Shown here piece after piece: positions 33,449 to 40,785 of a stretch of 64,000 nucleotides of DNA (within the stretch, counting starts at the first letter, position 1; the number at the start of each line of letters is the position of its first letter). The DNA is from Nonomuraea turcica (lineage in GTDB: Bacteria > Actinomycetota > Actinomycetes > Streptosporangiales > Streptosporangiaceae), in contig NZ_JAUZQF010000001.1 in assembly GCF_030718205.1 (NCBI RefSeq), positions 620,001-684,000 of the forward strand. Direction: 5' to 3'. The notes under the pieces were generated by a model. The model was given only the letters and a program-made list of their open reading frames with translations, ran no database searches and was not told the DNA's origin. The translations under genes and the position numbers were made by a program.

Positions 33449-34130
33449 GGAGAATCGGTCGCTGGTGGCCCGGGCGCGTGTGCACGCGGCGCTCGGCGAG
33501 CCCGCCCGTTTGGCGATCGTCGACCACCTTGCCCTGGGTGACGCGTCGCCCGGAGAGATCGGTCAGAGGCTGGGGTTGCCCACGAACCTGCTCGCCCACC
33601 ACCTGAAGATCCTCGATCAGGCGGGGCTGATCCGGCGGCGCCAGTCGGAGGGCGACCGGCGACGCAGCTACCTGCAACTGGTGCCCGGCGCGCTGGCCGG
33701 GCTGCTGCCGGCCCCGCTGCGGCATGCGCCCCGGGTGGTGTTCGTCTGCACCCACAACTCGGCGCGTTCCCAGCTCGCCGCGGCGTTGTGGGCGCGTACG
33801 GGCAGCGTGCCCGCCGTCTCGGCCGGCACCAGCCCGGCGGCGCGCGTGCATCACCACGCGGTGGCCATCGCCCAGCGGCACGGACTGTCGCTCGCCTCCG
33901 CCCGCCCCCGTCACCTCGAGGACGTGCTACGCCCGGACGATCTGGTCGTGGCGGTCTGCGACAACGCCCACGAAAACCTGGGCGATCGGCTCGGCGGCGA
34001 CGACCGGCTGCACTGGTCGATCCCAGACCCGGTGCCGGCAGGCACCGGCACCGCCTTCGAGCACGCCTACACCGATATCGCCGGTCGGATCGACCGGCTG
34101 GCCCCGGCCGTCCACCCCCGGAAGAAGTGA
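33438..34130 (+). CDS. ArsR-ArsC fusion: repressor joined to arsenate reductase
   Basis: 230 residues (ATG 33438; an earlier in-frame ATG at 33423 and a later GTG near 33462 are alternatives, because the first two overlap the operator). Residues ~8-90 are an ArsR-type winged helix (VHAALGEPARLAIVDHLALG, LPTNLLAHHLKILDQAGLI). Residues ~98-225 are a low-molecular-weight phosphatase/arsenate reductase domain with the P-loop FVCTHNSARSQ. It couples sensing and reduction in one protein. A distal Cys pair like that of the next protein is not evident; VAVCDNAHE offers one Cys. Confidence 0.9.
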   Translation: MDIEENRSLVARARVHAALGEPARLAIVDHLALGDASPGEIGQRLGLPTNLLAHHLKILDQAGLIRRRQSEGDRRRSYLQLVPGALAGLLPAPLRHAPRVVFVCTHNSARSQLAAALWARTGSVPAVSAGTSPAARVHHHAVAIAQRHGLSLASARPRHLEDVLRPDDLVVAVCDNAHENLGDRLGGDDRLHWSIPDPVPAGTGTAFEHAYTDIAGRIDRLAPAVHPRKK

Positions 34131-34136
34131 GTGATC

Positions 34137-34790
34137 ATGGCCCAGACCTATCATCGCGATGACCTGTCCGTGGACCAGCGGCTCGCGCTGGCCACCGCCG
34201 CCCGCCGCCTGCGCGATGAGTTCACCGGCGTTGTCGGCACCGAGACCATTGAACGCTTCCTGCACACCAGCTACGACCAGTTCGCCGTGCACAGCACCAT
34301 CGCCAACTTCCTGCCGCTGCTGGCCGAGCGGTTCGCCCGCCAGCGCCTGCACGCCCTGGCCCGCGTCGAGGGTCACCATGACGGTCGGCCGGTCGTGCTG
34401 TTCTTGTGCGTGCACAATGCCGGTCGTTCCCAGATGGCCATGGGGTTCTTCCAGCACCTGGCCGGAGACGACGCGCTGGCCTGGTCGGGAGGGTCCGAGT
34501 TCGCCACCGAGATCAACCCGGCCGCGGTCGCGTCCATGGCGGAGCGGGGCATCGACATCTCGAAGGAGTTCCCCAAGCCGTGGACTGAGGAGATCGTCCG
34601 GGCTGCTGATGTGGTGGTCACCATGGGCTGTGGCGACGCCTGTCCGATCTTCCCCGGTAAGCGCTACCTGGACTGGGCGCTGGACGATCCTGCGGGTCAG
34701 AGTGTCGAGGACGTACGCCCGATCCGCGACGAGATCGAACGCCGCGTCCGCGCCCTTCTCGATGAACTGAGCGTTCCCGCCAAGGGGTGA
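34137..34790 (+). CDS. arsC: Arsenate reductase with N-terminal helical domain
   Basis: 217 residues. The N-terminal three-helix segment (about 1-75: LATAARRLRDEFTGVVGTETIERFLHTSYDQF) is typical of actinobacterial mycothiol-linked arsenate reductases. The catalytic domain carries LFLCVHNAGRSQMAM (P-loop Cys) and the redox Cys motif VTMGCGDACP. It reduces As(V) to As(III), probably using mycothiol/mycoredoxin (family knowledge). Last gene of the operon, 6 bp after the fusion gene. Confidence 0.93.
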   Translation: MAQTYHRDDLSVDQRLALATAARRLRDEFTGVVGTETIERFLHTSYDQFAVHSTIANFLPLLAERFARQRLHALARVEGHHDGRPVVLFLCVHNAGRSQMAMGFFQHLAGDDALAWSGGSEFATEINPAAVASMAERGIDISKEFPKPWTEEIVRAADVVVTMGCGDACPIFPGKRYLDWALDDPAGQSVEDVRPIRDEIERRVRALLDELSVPAKG

Positions 34791-34867
34791 CCACATCTAC
34801 AGGTTCGTCGGCAGTGCCCTCTGGAAGGCGCTCCGTGCTGCCGCGACAACACCGGTACAGTGAAGGC

Positions 34868-34977
34868 AAGGTTCGCGGCGGTGGGGCCCGCCGCCCCCGG
34901 ATCAACCGGGGAAACCGCGGTCAGTGTGCCGCCAACGGTCCCTACCAGGGGTGATGCCTGTCATTCTGGTAGGGAGG
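34868..34977 (+). ncRNA. Putative fluoride (crcB) riboswitch with SD-sequestering stem
   Basis: Upstream of crcB the leader holds GGCGGTGGGGCCCGCC, then a GC stem (CCCCGGATCAACCGGGG), AACCGC and CGGTCCCTACC, in the order of the crcB-motif core (GGNGATGG..CNCC, AACCGC, CCTAC). One position deviates (GGTG for GATG). The CCCTACCAG (34940-34948) pairs perfectly with CTGGTAGGG (34966-34974), which contains the ribosome site GGGAGG before ATG 34982. This suggests translational control: ligand binding holds CCCTACC and frees the ribosome site. Confidence 0.6.
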
Positions 34978-34981
34978 TCGT

Positions 34982-35458
34982 ATGCAAGAGCCTGTTGCCC
35001 CCATTGATGCCGATGTGGCCGTGCGAGCCGAGATCCGGCCCAGCGCGTGGCCGGTGCTGGCGGCCATCTCCGCCGGCGGTGTGCTGGGTGCGCTGGCGCG
35101 CTACGGCGTCTCCCTTGCGCTGCCGCACGCTCCAACGGGATTCCCATGGTCGACGTTCCTGATCAACGTGTCGGGCTGCCTGCTGATCGGCGTCCTGATG
35201 GTGCTGGTCAATGAGATGCGGACAGGGCGGCTGCTGCGCCCGTTCTGGGGGGTGGGCGTCCTGGGCGGTTACACCACCTTCTCCACCTACATCATCGACA
35301 TCCATCAGGCGATGCGCGCCGGTGCACCCGGGGTGGCCCTGGCCTACCTGCTCGCCACGCTGGTGGCCGCCCTGCTGGCGGTCTGGGCGGGCACGGCGAT
35401 GACTGCTCAAGTCTTGGCGATCGCTCGGCGTCGGCGCGAACAAAGGAGGCAGCGGTGA
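34982..35458 (+). CDS. crcB: Fluoride exporter CrcB/Fluc, subunit 1
   Basis: 158 residues, four membrane helices. Fluc signature elements [35 protein letters not shown] (Asn lining the pore) and [16 protein letters not shown] (the Phe/Thr/Ser polar track). Together with the second homologue at 35808 it likely forms the heterodimeric fluoride channel seen in Gram-positives. The stop overlaps the next gene. Confidence 0.94.
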   Translation: MQEPVAPIDADVAVRAEIRPSAWPVLAAISAGGVLGALARYGVSLALPHAPTGFPWSTFLINVSGCLLIGVLMVLVNEMRTGRLLRPFWGVGVLGGYTTFSTYIIDIHQAMRAGAPGVALAYLLATLVAALLAVWAGTAMTAQVLAIARRRREQRRQR

Positions 35459-35811
35459 AACTCCATGGACCCGCACTGCGGCTGACCGTCTTCGTGGGCG
35501 ACACCGACACCTGGCACCACAAGCCGCTTTACCACGAGATCGTCCATCGCGCGCACTCCGCCGGGCTGGCCGGCGCGAGCGTGTTTCGCGGCATGGAAGG
35601 CTACGGCGCCTCTAACCACATCCACACCACCCGCATCCTGTCCCTGTCGGAGGACCTGCCGGTGGCCGTCGTCATCGTCGACGCGGCCGACAAGATCCGC
35701 AGCTTCCTTCCCCAGTTGGACGAGCTGATCAGCGAGGGCCTGGTCATGCTCGACGAGGTTGAGGTGATCCGCTACGCGGGCCGCGCGGCCGGACAGGGGG
35801 GACGCCGATGA
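35455..35811 (+). CDS. DUF190 (PII-like) protein
   Basis: 118 residues. Sequence [60 protein letters not shown] matches DUF190, a ferredoxin-like/PII-like fold that often sits between paired crcB genes. Probably a cytoplasmic regulator of the channel. It overlaps both neighbours by 4 bp, so all three are translated together from GTG 35455. Confidence 0.92.
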   Translation: MKLHGPALRLTVFVGDTDTWHHKPLYHEIVHRAHSAGLAGASVFRGMEGYGASNHIHTTRILSLSEDLPVAVVIVDAADKIRSFLPQLDELISEGLVMLDEVEVIRYAGRAAGQGGRR

Positions 35812-36170
35812 CGGTGCTGCTGGTGGCTCTCGGCGCCGCGATCGGGGCTCCGCTGCGCTATCTGGCTGATCGCCTGGTGCAATCCCGGCACGACTCGGTG
35901 TTTCCCTGGGGCACCCTCGCGGTCAACCTGGCGGGCTCGTTCGTGCTGGGACTGCTGGTGGGCATGCCCGCCGGGCCGGCCTTGTCCGCCACTCTCGGCA
36001 CCGGCTTTTGTGGCGCGCTGACCACCTACTCCACCTTCAGCTACGAGACGTTGCGCCTGGCCCAGGAGGGCACCCGCTTCTATGCGCTGGCCAACATCGT
36101 TGCCGGCATCGTGGCCGGGCTCGGGGCCGGCCTGGCCGGCCTGCTCGTCGCCCAGGCCATCACCGCCTGA
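35808..36170 (+). CDS. crcB: Fluoride exporter CrcB/Fluc, subunit 2
   Basis: 120 residues, four membrane helices. [37 protein letters not shown] and [18 protein letters not shown] are the Fluc core motifs. Last gene of the fluoride operon. Confidence 0.94.
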   Translation: MTVLLVALGAAIGAPLRYLADRLVQSRHDSVFPWGTLAVNLAGSFVLGLLVGMPAGPALSATLGTGFCGALTTYSTFSYETLRLAQEGTRFYALANIVAGIVAGLGAGLAGLLVAQAITA

Positions 36171-36208
36171 CCAGGCGGCCGGGCCGACCGGCATAGCGCC
36201 TGGACGCC

Positions 36209-36559
36209 TCAAACGGTGACGGCGGGTTCGGCGAGCGGGGTGAACAGCTCGCCGAGCCGGGCGACCTGCCGCGGGATGATCCAGTAGTAGACCCAGGTGC
36301 CGCGGCGCTCACTGCCGATCAGCCCGGCTGTACGCAGGACTTTCAGGTGGTGGCTGATGGTGGGGGCGGTGAGGTCGAAGGCGTCGGTCAGGTCGCAGAC
36401 GCACGCCTCCCCGCCCGGGTGGGAGCCGATCATGGACAGCAGGCGGAGCCGTACGGGATCGGCGACAGCCTTCAGGAGCGCGGCCAGCTCGGCGGCGTCG
36501 GTCTCCGACAGCGGCTCGCGTGCGATCGGGGAGCAGCACGCTCCTGCGGTGGCGGTCAC
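36209..36559 (-). CDS. ArsR/SmtB-family repressor
   Basis: 116 residues from GTG 36559, with AGGAGG 7 bp upstream. Winged helix (LAALLKAVADPVRLRLLSMIGSH, LTAPTISHHLKVLRTAGLIG, RRGTWVYYWI) with the As(III) motif ACVCDL and an N-terminal ACCSP pair. Very close in layout to the 32290 protein (GEACVCDLT, TISHHLKVL, WVYY). Convergent with the crcB operon; its own target is not evident because the upstream gene appears lost. Confidence 0.9.
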   Translation of the reverse strand: MTATAGACCSPIAREPLSETDAAELAALLKAVADPVRLRLLSMIGSHPGGEACVCDLTDAFDLTAPTISHHLKVLRTAGLIGSERRGTWVYYWIIPRQVARLGELFTPLAEPAVTV

Positions 36560-36751
36560 GACGGCACCTCCTGCTTCGACAGTTGTCTAAATGATAGCCG
36601 CCGGTAGACGACCAGAGCGAACGCGGCTACCGCGAACAGCGGCCCGCCTGGGCTGGGTTCAGCCGCAGCAGCTGCCGCCGCTGGAGGCGGAGACGGTGGC
36701 GAGCTGTCGAATCAGCGCGTAGGGCGGCCTGATCGGGGACGAGAATCAACG

Positions 36752-37432
36752 TCACGAGGGTGCATGGTGGCGCTCGACAGCCGCCACGGTTCGCGCGACA
36801 TCGCCCGCGATGATCGCGTCCACCAGCTCCGCGTGCACCTCCAGCCGCAGGCGGAGATAGTCCTCCTTGCGGCTGTCGTCGGGATCGGCATGCTCTGACA
36901 TCTCGGTGATGAACCGGGTCATGCTCAGGTAGACGGCTTTGGCCAGGTGGTTGGGGCTGATCTCGGCGATGCGCTCGTGCAGGGCCCAGTTGGCGCGCAT
37001 GAAGCGGTCGGTGCTGGTCGTCGCGCGTTTGAGATGGGTCATGTGCCGGCGCAGGTCGGAGATGTCCTGCCGGCTCCGGTGCTGCGCCGCGTCGGTGGCG
37101 ATCAGCGGCTCCAGCGCCTCGCGTACGGCGATGGCGTCGGCCACGGTGGTGGGCATCCTCCGCACGGTCAGCAGGGTGTGCCGCAGCCGCACGATCGGGT
37201 TGGGCTGGGCCACGAACAGGCCGCCACCGCGTCCGGGACGGATCTCGACGCTGCCGCGGTCGTTGAGCAGGCGCGCGGCTTCGCTGATGGTCGCGCGCCC
37301 GTAACCGGAGTGGTCGCGGAACTCCTCCATCGTGCCGATCAGGTCGCCGGGGCCCAGGCCGCGTTCGACGATCATCGACTCGATGTCTGCGGCCAGCGCC
37401 TCCGCGCGCGTCAGAGGTTCAGCCTTAACCAC
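36752..37432 (-). CDS. GntR/FadR-family regulator (FCD domain)
   Basis: 226 residues from GTG 37432. N-terminal GntR winged helix (LAADIESMIVERGLGPGDLIG, YGRATISEAARLLNDRGSVEIRPG) and all-helical FCD domain (VADAIAVREALEPLIATDAA, FMRANWALHERIAEISPNHLAKAVY, VHAELVDAIIAGD). FCD members sense carboxylates and control catabolic operons. Divergent from the dioxygenase operon at 37622, which it probably controls. Confidence 0.9.
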   Translation of the reverse strand: MVKAEPLTRAEALAADIESMIVERGLGPGDLIGTMEEFRDHSGYGRATISEAARLLNDRGSVEIRPGRGGGLFVAQPNPIVRLRHTLLTVRRMPTTVADAIAVREALEPLIATDAAQHRSRQDISDLRRHMTHLKRATTSTDRFMRANWALHERIAEISPNHLAKAVYLSMTRFITEMSEHADPDDSRKEDYLRLRLEVHAELVDAIIAGDVARTVAAVERHHAPS

Positions 37433-37496
37433 CCGAACAGTTCTACCAGATTCCTAGCCATTCCGGCAGTCGGGCGGTACGCTCCGGCGAGAACAT

Positions 37497-37519
37497 AACA
37501 CCCTAAACGTCCGGGTGTT
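37497..37519. promoter_or_regulatory. Putative GntR operator
   Basis: Inverted repeat AACACCC (37497-37503), 9-bp spacer, GGGTGTT (37513-37519), between the divergent GntR gene and the dioxygenase operon. Confidence 0.5.
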
Positions 37520-37577
37520 TATTCCCGTCGATCAGCCTGCTGGCCAGCGATTTTGCCCCGCATCGAGGAGGGTTGCG

Positions 37578-37625
37578 ATGAAAACCGCCGTGTTCCCGCT
37601 CAGCCACCTCGGAGGTGCCGCATGA
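37578..37625 (+). CDS. 15-codon upstream ORF coupled to the dioxygenase
   Basis: ATG at 37578 with a strong GAGGAGGG site 5 bp upstream encodes MKTAVFPLSHLGGAA and stops at 37623-37625, overlapping the dioxygenase ATG (ATGA). The dioxygenase ribosome site CGGAGGTG lies within it. It may be a leader peptide coupling translation, or the residual start and end of a deleted operon gene. No product function suggested. Confidence 0.45.
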   Translation: MKTAVFPLSHLGGAA

Positions 37626-38473
37626 CCGCCCTTCTGCATCAGGTGCTCAGCCAGGTCGACGGACCGGACCCGCGGCTCAACGAGCTCGTCCGGGGCCTGG
37701 TCACGCACCTGCACGCCTTCGTCGAGGAGGCGCGCCCCACTCCCGAGGAGTGGCTGGCGGGGCTCGACTTCCTCATCGAGACCGGCAAGATGTGCACCCC
37801 CGTCCGCAACGAGTTCATCCTGCTGTCCGACATGCTCGGCCTGACCTCGGCCGTGGACGATGTCAACAACGAGGGTCCCGAGAGCATGACCCCATCCTCG
37901 GTCGAGGGCCCGTTCCACTCTCCGGCGCCGGAGCGTGAGCTCGGCGCCTGGATCAGCTTCGGTCCCGAGCGGGAGCGGGCGGTCCCCACGGTCGTCCACG
38001 GGCGGGTGCTGGACTGCGACGGCACCCCGCTGGCCGGCGCGGTGGTGGATCTGTGGCAAGCCAACGACACCGGCCTGTACGACACCCAGGACGACGCCCA
38101 GGACACCGGCAACCTGCGCGGCCTGTTCACCACCGACGCCGAGGGCCGCTACTGGTTCCGCACCATCCGGCCCAGCAGCTATCCGGTCCCCACCGACGGC
38201 AGCGGCGGCAGGCTGCTGAAGGCCATCGGCCGTCACCCCATGCGCCCGGCTCACCTGCACTACCGCGTCACCGCCCCGGGATACCGGACGCTGACCACCC
38301 ACGTGTTCCTGGCCGGCGACCCCTACCTCGGCTCCGACGCCGCGTACGCGGTCAAGGACGAGCTGATCTGCGACCCCCGCGAGCGCATCGAGGGCTGGGA
38401 GATGGACGGTCCGTATGAGGAGATCGAGTTCGATCTCAAGCTGGTGCCTCTCGACTGGAAGGAAGGGCAGTGA
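37622..38473 (+). CDS. Intradiol ring-cleavage dioxygenase (hydroxyquinol/catechol 1,2-type)
   Basis: 283 residues. N-terminal dimerisation domain (PTPEEWLAGLDFLIETGKMCTPVRNEFILLSDMLGL) and C-terminal beta-sandwich with the non-heme Fe(III) ligands in DTGLYDTQD/RPSSYPVPTDG (Tyr) and MRPAHLHYRV (His, His). Fits hydroxyquinol 1,2-dioxygenase-like enzymes of aromatic degradation. It overlaps the FAH-family gene by 4 bp. Confidence 0.9.
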   Translation: MTALLHQVLSQVDGPDPRLNELVRGLVTHLHAFVEEARPTPEEWLAGLDFLIETGKMCTPVRNEFILLSDMLGLTSAVDDVNNEGPESMTPSSVEGPFHSPAPERELGAWISFGPERERAVPTVVHGRVLDCDGTPLAGAVVDLWQANDTGLYDTQDDAQDTGNLRGLFTTDAEGRYWFRTIRPSSYPVPTDGSGGRLLKAIGRHPMRPAHLHYRVTAPGYRTLTTHVFLAGDPYLGSDAAYAVKDELICDPRERIEGWEMDGPYEEIEFDLKLVPLDWKEGQ

Positions 38474-39330
38474 AGCTCGCCGGAGTCCGGCTCCCCGGAG
38501 ACGACATCGTGCACATCGCGCGTCTGGACGGCGACACCGTCCAGATCGTGACCGACGTGGCGCGCTTCTGGGCCGACGCCCGCGGCTGGACGGCCAAGGC
38601 CGCCCGGCTCACCGGCGACGCCGTGCCGGTCGCGTCGGTGCGTTTCGCACCGCCGGTGCCACCGTCGGCGCGGGTGATCTGCGTCGGGCTCAACTACCGC
38701 GCCCACGCTGCGGAGGGCTCGTTCGAGGTGCCCGGCTACCCGACGTTGTTCGGCCGGTGGACGGCGTCGCTCAGCGTGGATGACGTGCCCGCGCCGGTCC
38801 CGGCCGGGGAGCCCGGTTTGGACTGGGAGGGCGAGGTCGCCGCGTACGTCGCCGAGCCGCTGTGCGATGTGGACCCTGGCACCGCGCTCGCCGCCGTGCT
38901 CGGCTACTCCACCTTCAACGACCTGACCGCCCGCCGCGCCCAGAAGCTCACCACCCAGTGGACGCTGGGCAAGAACGGCGATCGCAGCGGCCCCATAGGG
39001 CCGATCGTCACCGCCGACGCGGTCGGCGACCTGCGCGACGGGCTCCGCATTCAGACCAGGGTCAACGGCGCCGTCGTTCAGGACGGCAACACGCGAGACA
39101 TGATCTTCGGTGTCGGCGAGGTGCTTTCCTTGATCAGCCGTACCCTAACGCTCAACCCCGGTGACGTGATCGCCACCGGAACCCCCGACGGCGTCGGCTA
39201 CGTCCGCACGCCACCGTGGCTGCTGCAGGCGGGCGACGTCGTGGAGGTCGAGATCGACCGGCTGGGCACACTCCGCACCCCCATCGTGGGAGCGGACGGC
39301 CGCGCCCCGAGACGCGAGGGCATCGCATGA
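38470..39330 (+). CDS. Fumarylacetoacetate hydrolase-family protein
   Basis: 286 residues from GTG 38470. FAH fold with VGLNYRAHAAE, metal-binding LDWEGEVAAYV, GKNGDRSGPIGPIV and PGDVIATGTPDGVG. Members hydrolyse or decarboxylate ring-cleavage products; here it probably acts after the dioxygenase. Metal residues are intact except that the usual acidic pair before the third ligand is not fully clear. Confidence 0.9.
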   Translation: MKLAGVRLPGDDIVHIARLDGDTVQIVTDVARFWADARGWTAKAARLTGDAVPVASVRFAPPVPPSARVICVGLNYRAHAAEGSFEVPGYPTLFGRWTASLSVDDVPAPVPAGEPGLDWEGEVAAYVAEPLCDVDPGTALAAVLGYSTFNDLTARRAQKLTTQWTLGKNGDRSGPIGPIVTADAVGDLRDGLRIQTRVNGAVVQDGNTRDMIFGVGEVLSLISRTLTLNPGDVIATGTPDGVGYVRTPPWLLQAGDVVEVEIDRLGTLRTPIVGADGRAPRREGIA

Positions 39331-39401
39331 CCATCCCGCACCCCGGCTTCGGGACTTTTGCGACCGTGCCGGATAGGAAACTGCGGAAATATCGGACCTG
39401 A
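39327..39401 (+). pseudogene. Truncated third gene of the ring-cleavage operon
   Basis: ATG at 39327 overlaps the FAH stop by 4 bp and encodes only 24 residues (MTIPHPGFGTFATVPDRKL then KYRT). The coupling suggests that a longer gene once followed and was lost. The opening could be that of a VOC-type protein, but 18 residues are too few to say. Confidence 0.35.
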
Positions 39402-39531
39402 CTTATATGGGGATTCTGCATTCCATGCCGAAATGTAATCAGATCGAGCTGATCATTTATGTTAAGGCGCTGTTCGTCATTCACGGAGAGGATGCAAGAT
39501 ATTACTCTGCCGGCATCAAGGGGTGGTGCGT

Positions 39532-40293
39532 ATGGGTGGATATTCGGACTCTCAGCCGCAGCTGCTTGTCGTCAGCAGGGGGATGGCGGGGGTCAGGTTC
39601 GATATTCCCGGCGGGCACACCGAGATCGGCGGCATGCACGGGTCGGGGATCCGGTTAGAGGTGGACGGGGTCAGCAGGCGGCACGCGTCGCTCGATCGGA
39701 CCGGGGACCAGGTGGTCATCAACGATCTCGGGTCGACGAACGGGACGTGGGTCAACGGCCATAAGATCGTCAGTGGTCAGGTGCTGCGTGACGGGGACCG
39801 GCTGCGGATAGGGTACGCGGAGCTGCGGTTCGTGCAGGGTGCCGCGGCGGCTCCGCCGGCGAGTTACGGGTTCGGGGACGTACGCGGGCCGGTGAACGCG
39901 GGGAGTGGTGTTCAGTACGTCGGCGGGTATCACCAGTCGGCCGGCAGAGACATCTATGGCGACAATTACGACATTCAGGTGAATGCCGATTATGAGCCTA
40001 TCGACGAGGTATTTCAGGGGAGAGGGTTCGGGCGCGTCCTCCTGATCCTCGGCATGATGATCGCTCTGGCGGGCTTCGGCATCTGGGGGTCCTTCATCTT
40101 CGGATTCGTGACCACCAACGATTTCTCGAATCCGTTCGAAAAGGAATTGGTGCCCGGGATTCCCATGGCGCCCACGGGTTTCGGTCTTTTCGTGGCCGGT
40201 GGGGTGCTCGCGGGGATCGGCTCGTCCATGTCCAAGGCTGCGCGTAAGCGCGCGCAGGAGCGCAATCGGCGGCGGCGTGGGCCGCGGCGTTAG
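39532..40293 (+). CDS. FHA-domain membrane protein with glycine-rich motif
   Basis: 253 residues; ATG 39532 has AAGGGG upstream. FHA domain at about residues 8-100 with the phosphothreonine-binding core VSRRHASL and NDLGSTNGTWVNGHKI. A Gly/Asn-rich segment follows (GDVRGPVNAGSGVQYVGGYH, then AGRDIYG), shared with the next protein. Two membrane helices lie near the C-terminus (VLLILGMMIALAGFGIWGSF and TGFGLFVAGGVLAGIG), then a basic tail. Likely reads Ser/Thr-kinase phosphorylation at the membrane; partner unknown. Confidence 0.8.
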   Translation: MGGYSDSQPQLLVVSRGMAGVRFDIPGGHTEIGGMHGSGIRLEVDGVSRRHASLDRTGDQVVINDLGSTNGTWVNGHKIVSGQVLRDGDRLRIGYAELRFVQGAAAAPPASYGFGDVRGPVNAGSGVQYVGGYHQSAGRDIYGDNYDIQVNADYEPIDEVFQGRGFGRVLLILGMMIALAGFGIWGSFIFGFVTTNDFSNPFEKELVPGIPMAPTGFGLFVAGGVLAGIGSSMSKAARKRAQERNRRRRGPRR

Positions 40294-40308
40294 GGAGAGG
40301 TGGCGGTA

Positions 40309-40731
40309 ATGGGGGAGACCTTCCGTTTCGGTAATGTCACCGGGCCGGTGAACGCGGGGAGCGGCACGCAATACGTGGGCGGGCATCATCAGGTCGCCGG
40401 GAGAGACCTCCACGGCGTCGCAGGGAACCAGATCATGAACCAGGGTCTCCACGCCGACCTGGAGGTCATCAGGAACGCTCTTGGCGAGCTGAGGCTGACC
40501 GCGACCGAACGCCAGAACGCCGAGCGCGAACTGTCCGTGGTCGAGGACGCGGTGCGAGCGGAGACGCCCGACAGGGAGCAGGCGGCCGACCACCTCCAGG
40601 CGCTCACTTCGGGACTGGAGCGCGCCGGAGCGCTCGCCGACGCAGGCACCTCATTGGTCGACGCCCTGGGCCGGATCGCCCAGTGGCTGGGCCCGCTGGG
40701 CGCGGGAGTGATCGCACTCCTCGGCCTCTGA
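40309..40731 (+). CDS. Small protein with glycine-rich motif, coiled-coil and C-terminal helix
   Basis: 140 residues; ATG 40309 has GGGAGAGG 8 bp upstream (GTG 40300 lies inside that site). N-terminal FGNVTGPVNAGSGTQYVGGH, then VAGRDLHG repeats the motif of the FHA protein 16 bp upstream. Then a charged helical region (LRLTATERQNAERELSVVEDAVRAETPDREQAADHL) and a C-terminal hydrophobic segment (LGPLGAGVIALLGL). The pair forms an operon. Architecture recalls small helper proteins next to STAND NTPases, but no such gene is nearby. Confidence 0.7.
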   Translation: MGETFRFGNVTGPVNAGSGTQYVGGHHQVAGRDLHGVAGNQIMNQGLHADLEVIRNALGELRLTATERQNAERELSVVEDAVRAETPDREQAADHLQALTSGLERAGALADAGTSLVDALGRIAQWLGPLGAGVIALLGL

Positions 40732-40785
40732 CAGCCCGGGAGGCCGACGGAAGGCTGCCGTAGTCGTGATGATTACAGTTGGCCG

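Noticed and set aside
36660..36740. Minus-strand frame ending ALIRQLATVSASSGGSCCG as a separate gene
   Set aside because: About 30 codons, with a stop upstream; noted as a possible remnant of an arsenic gene but not supportable as a feature.
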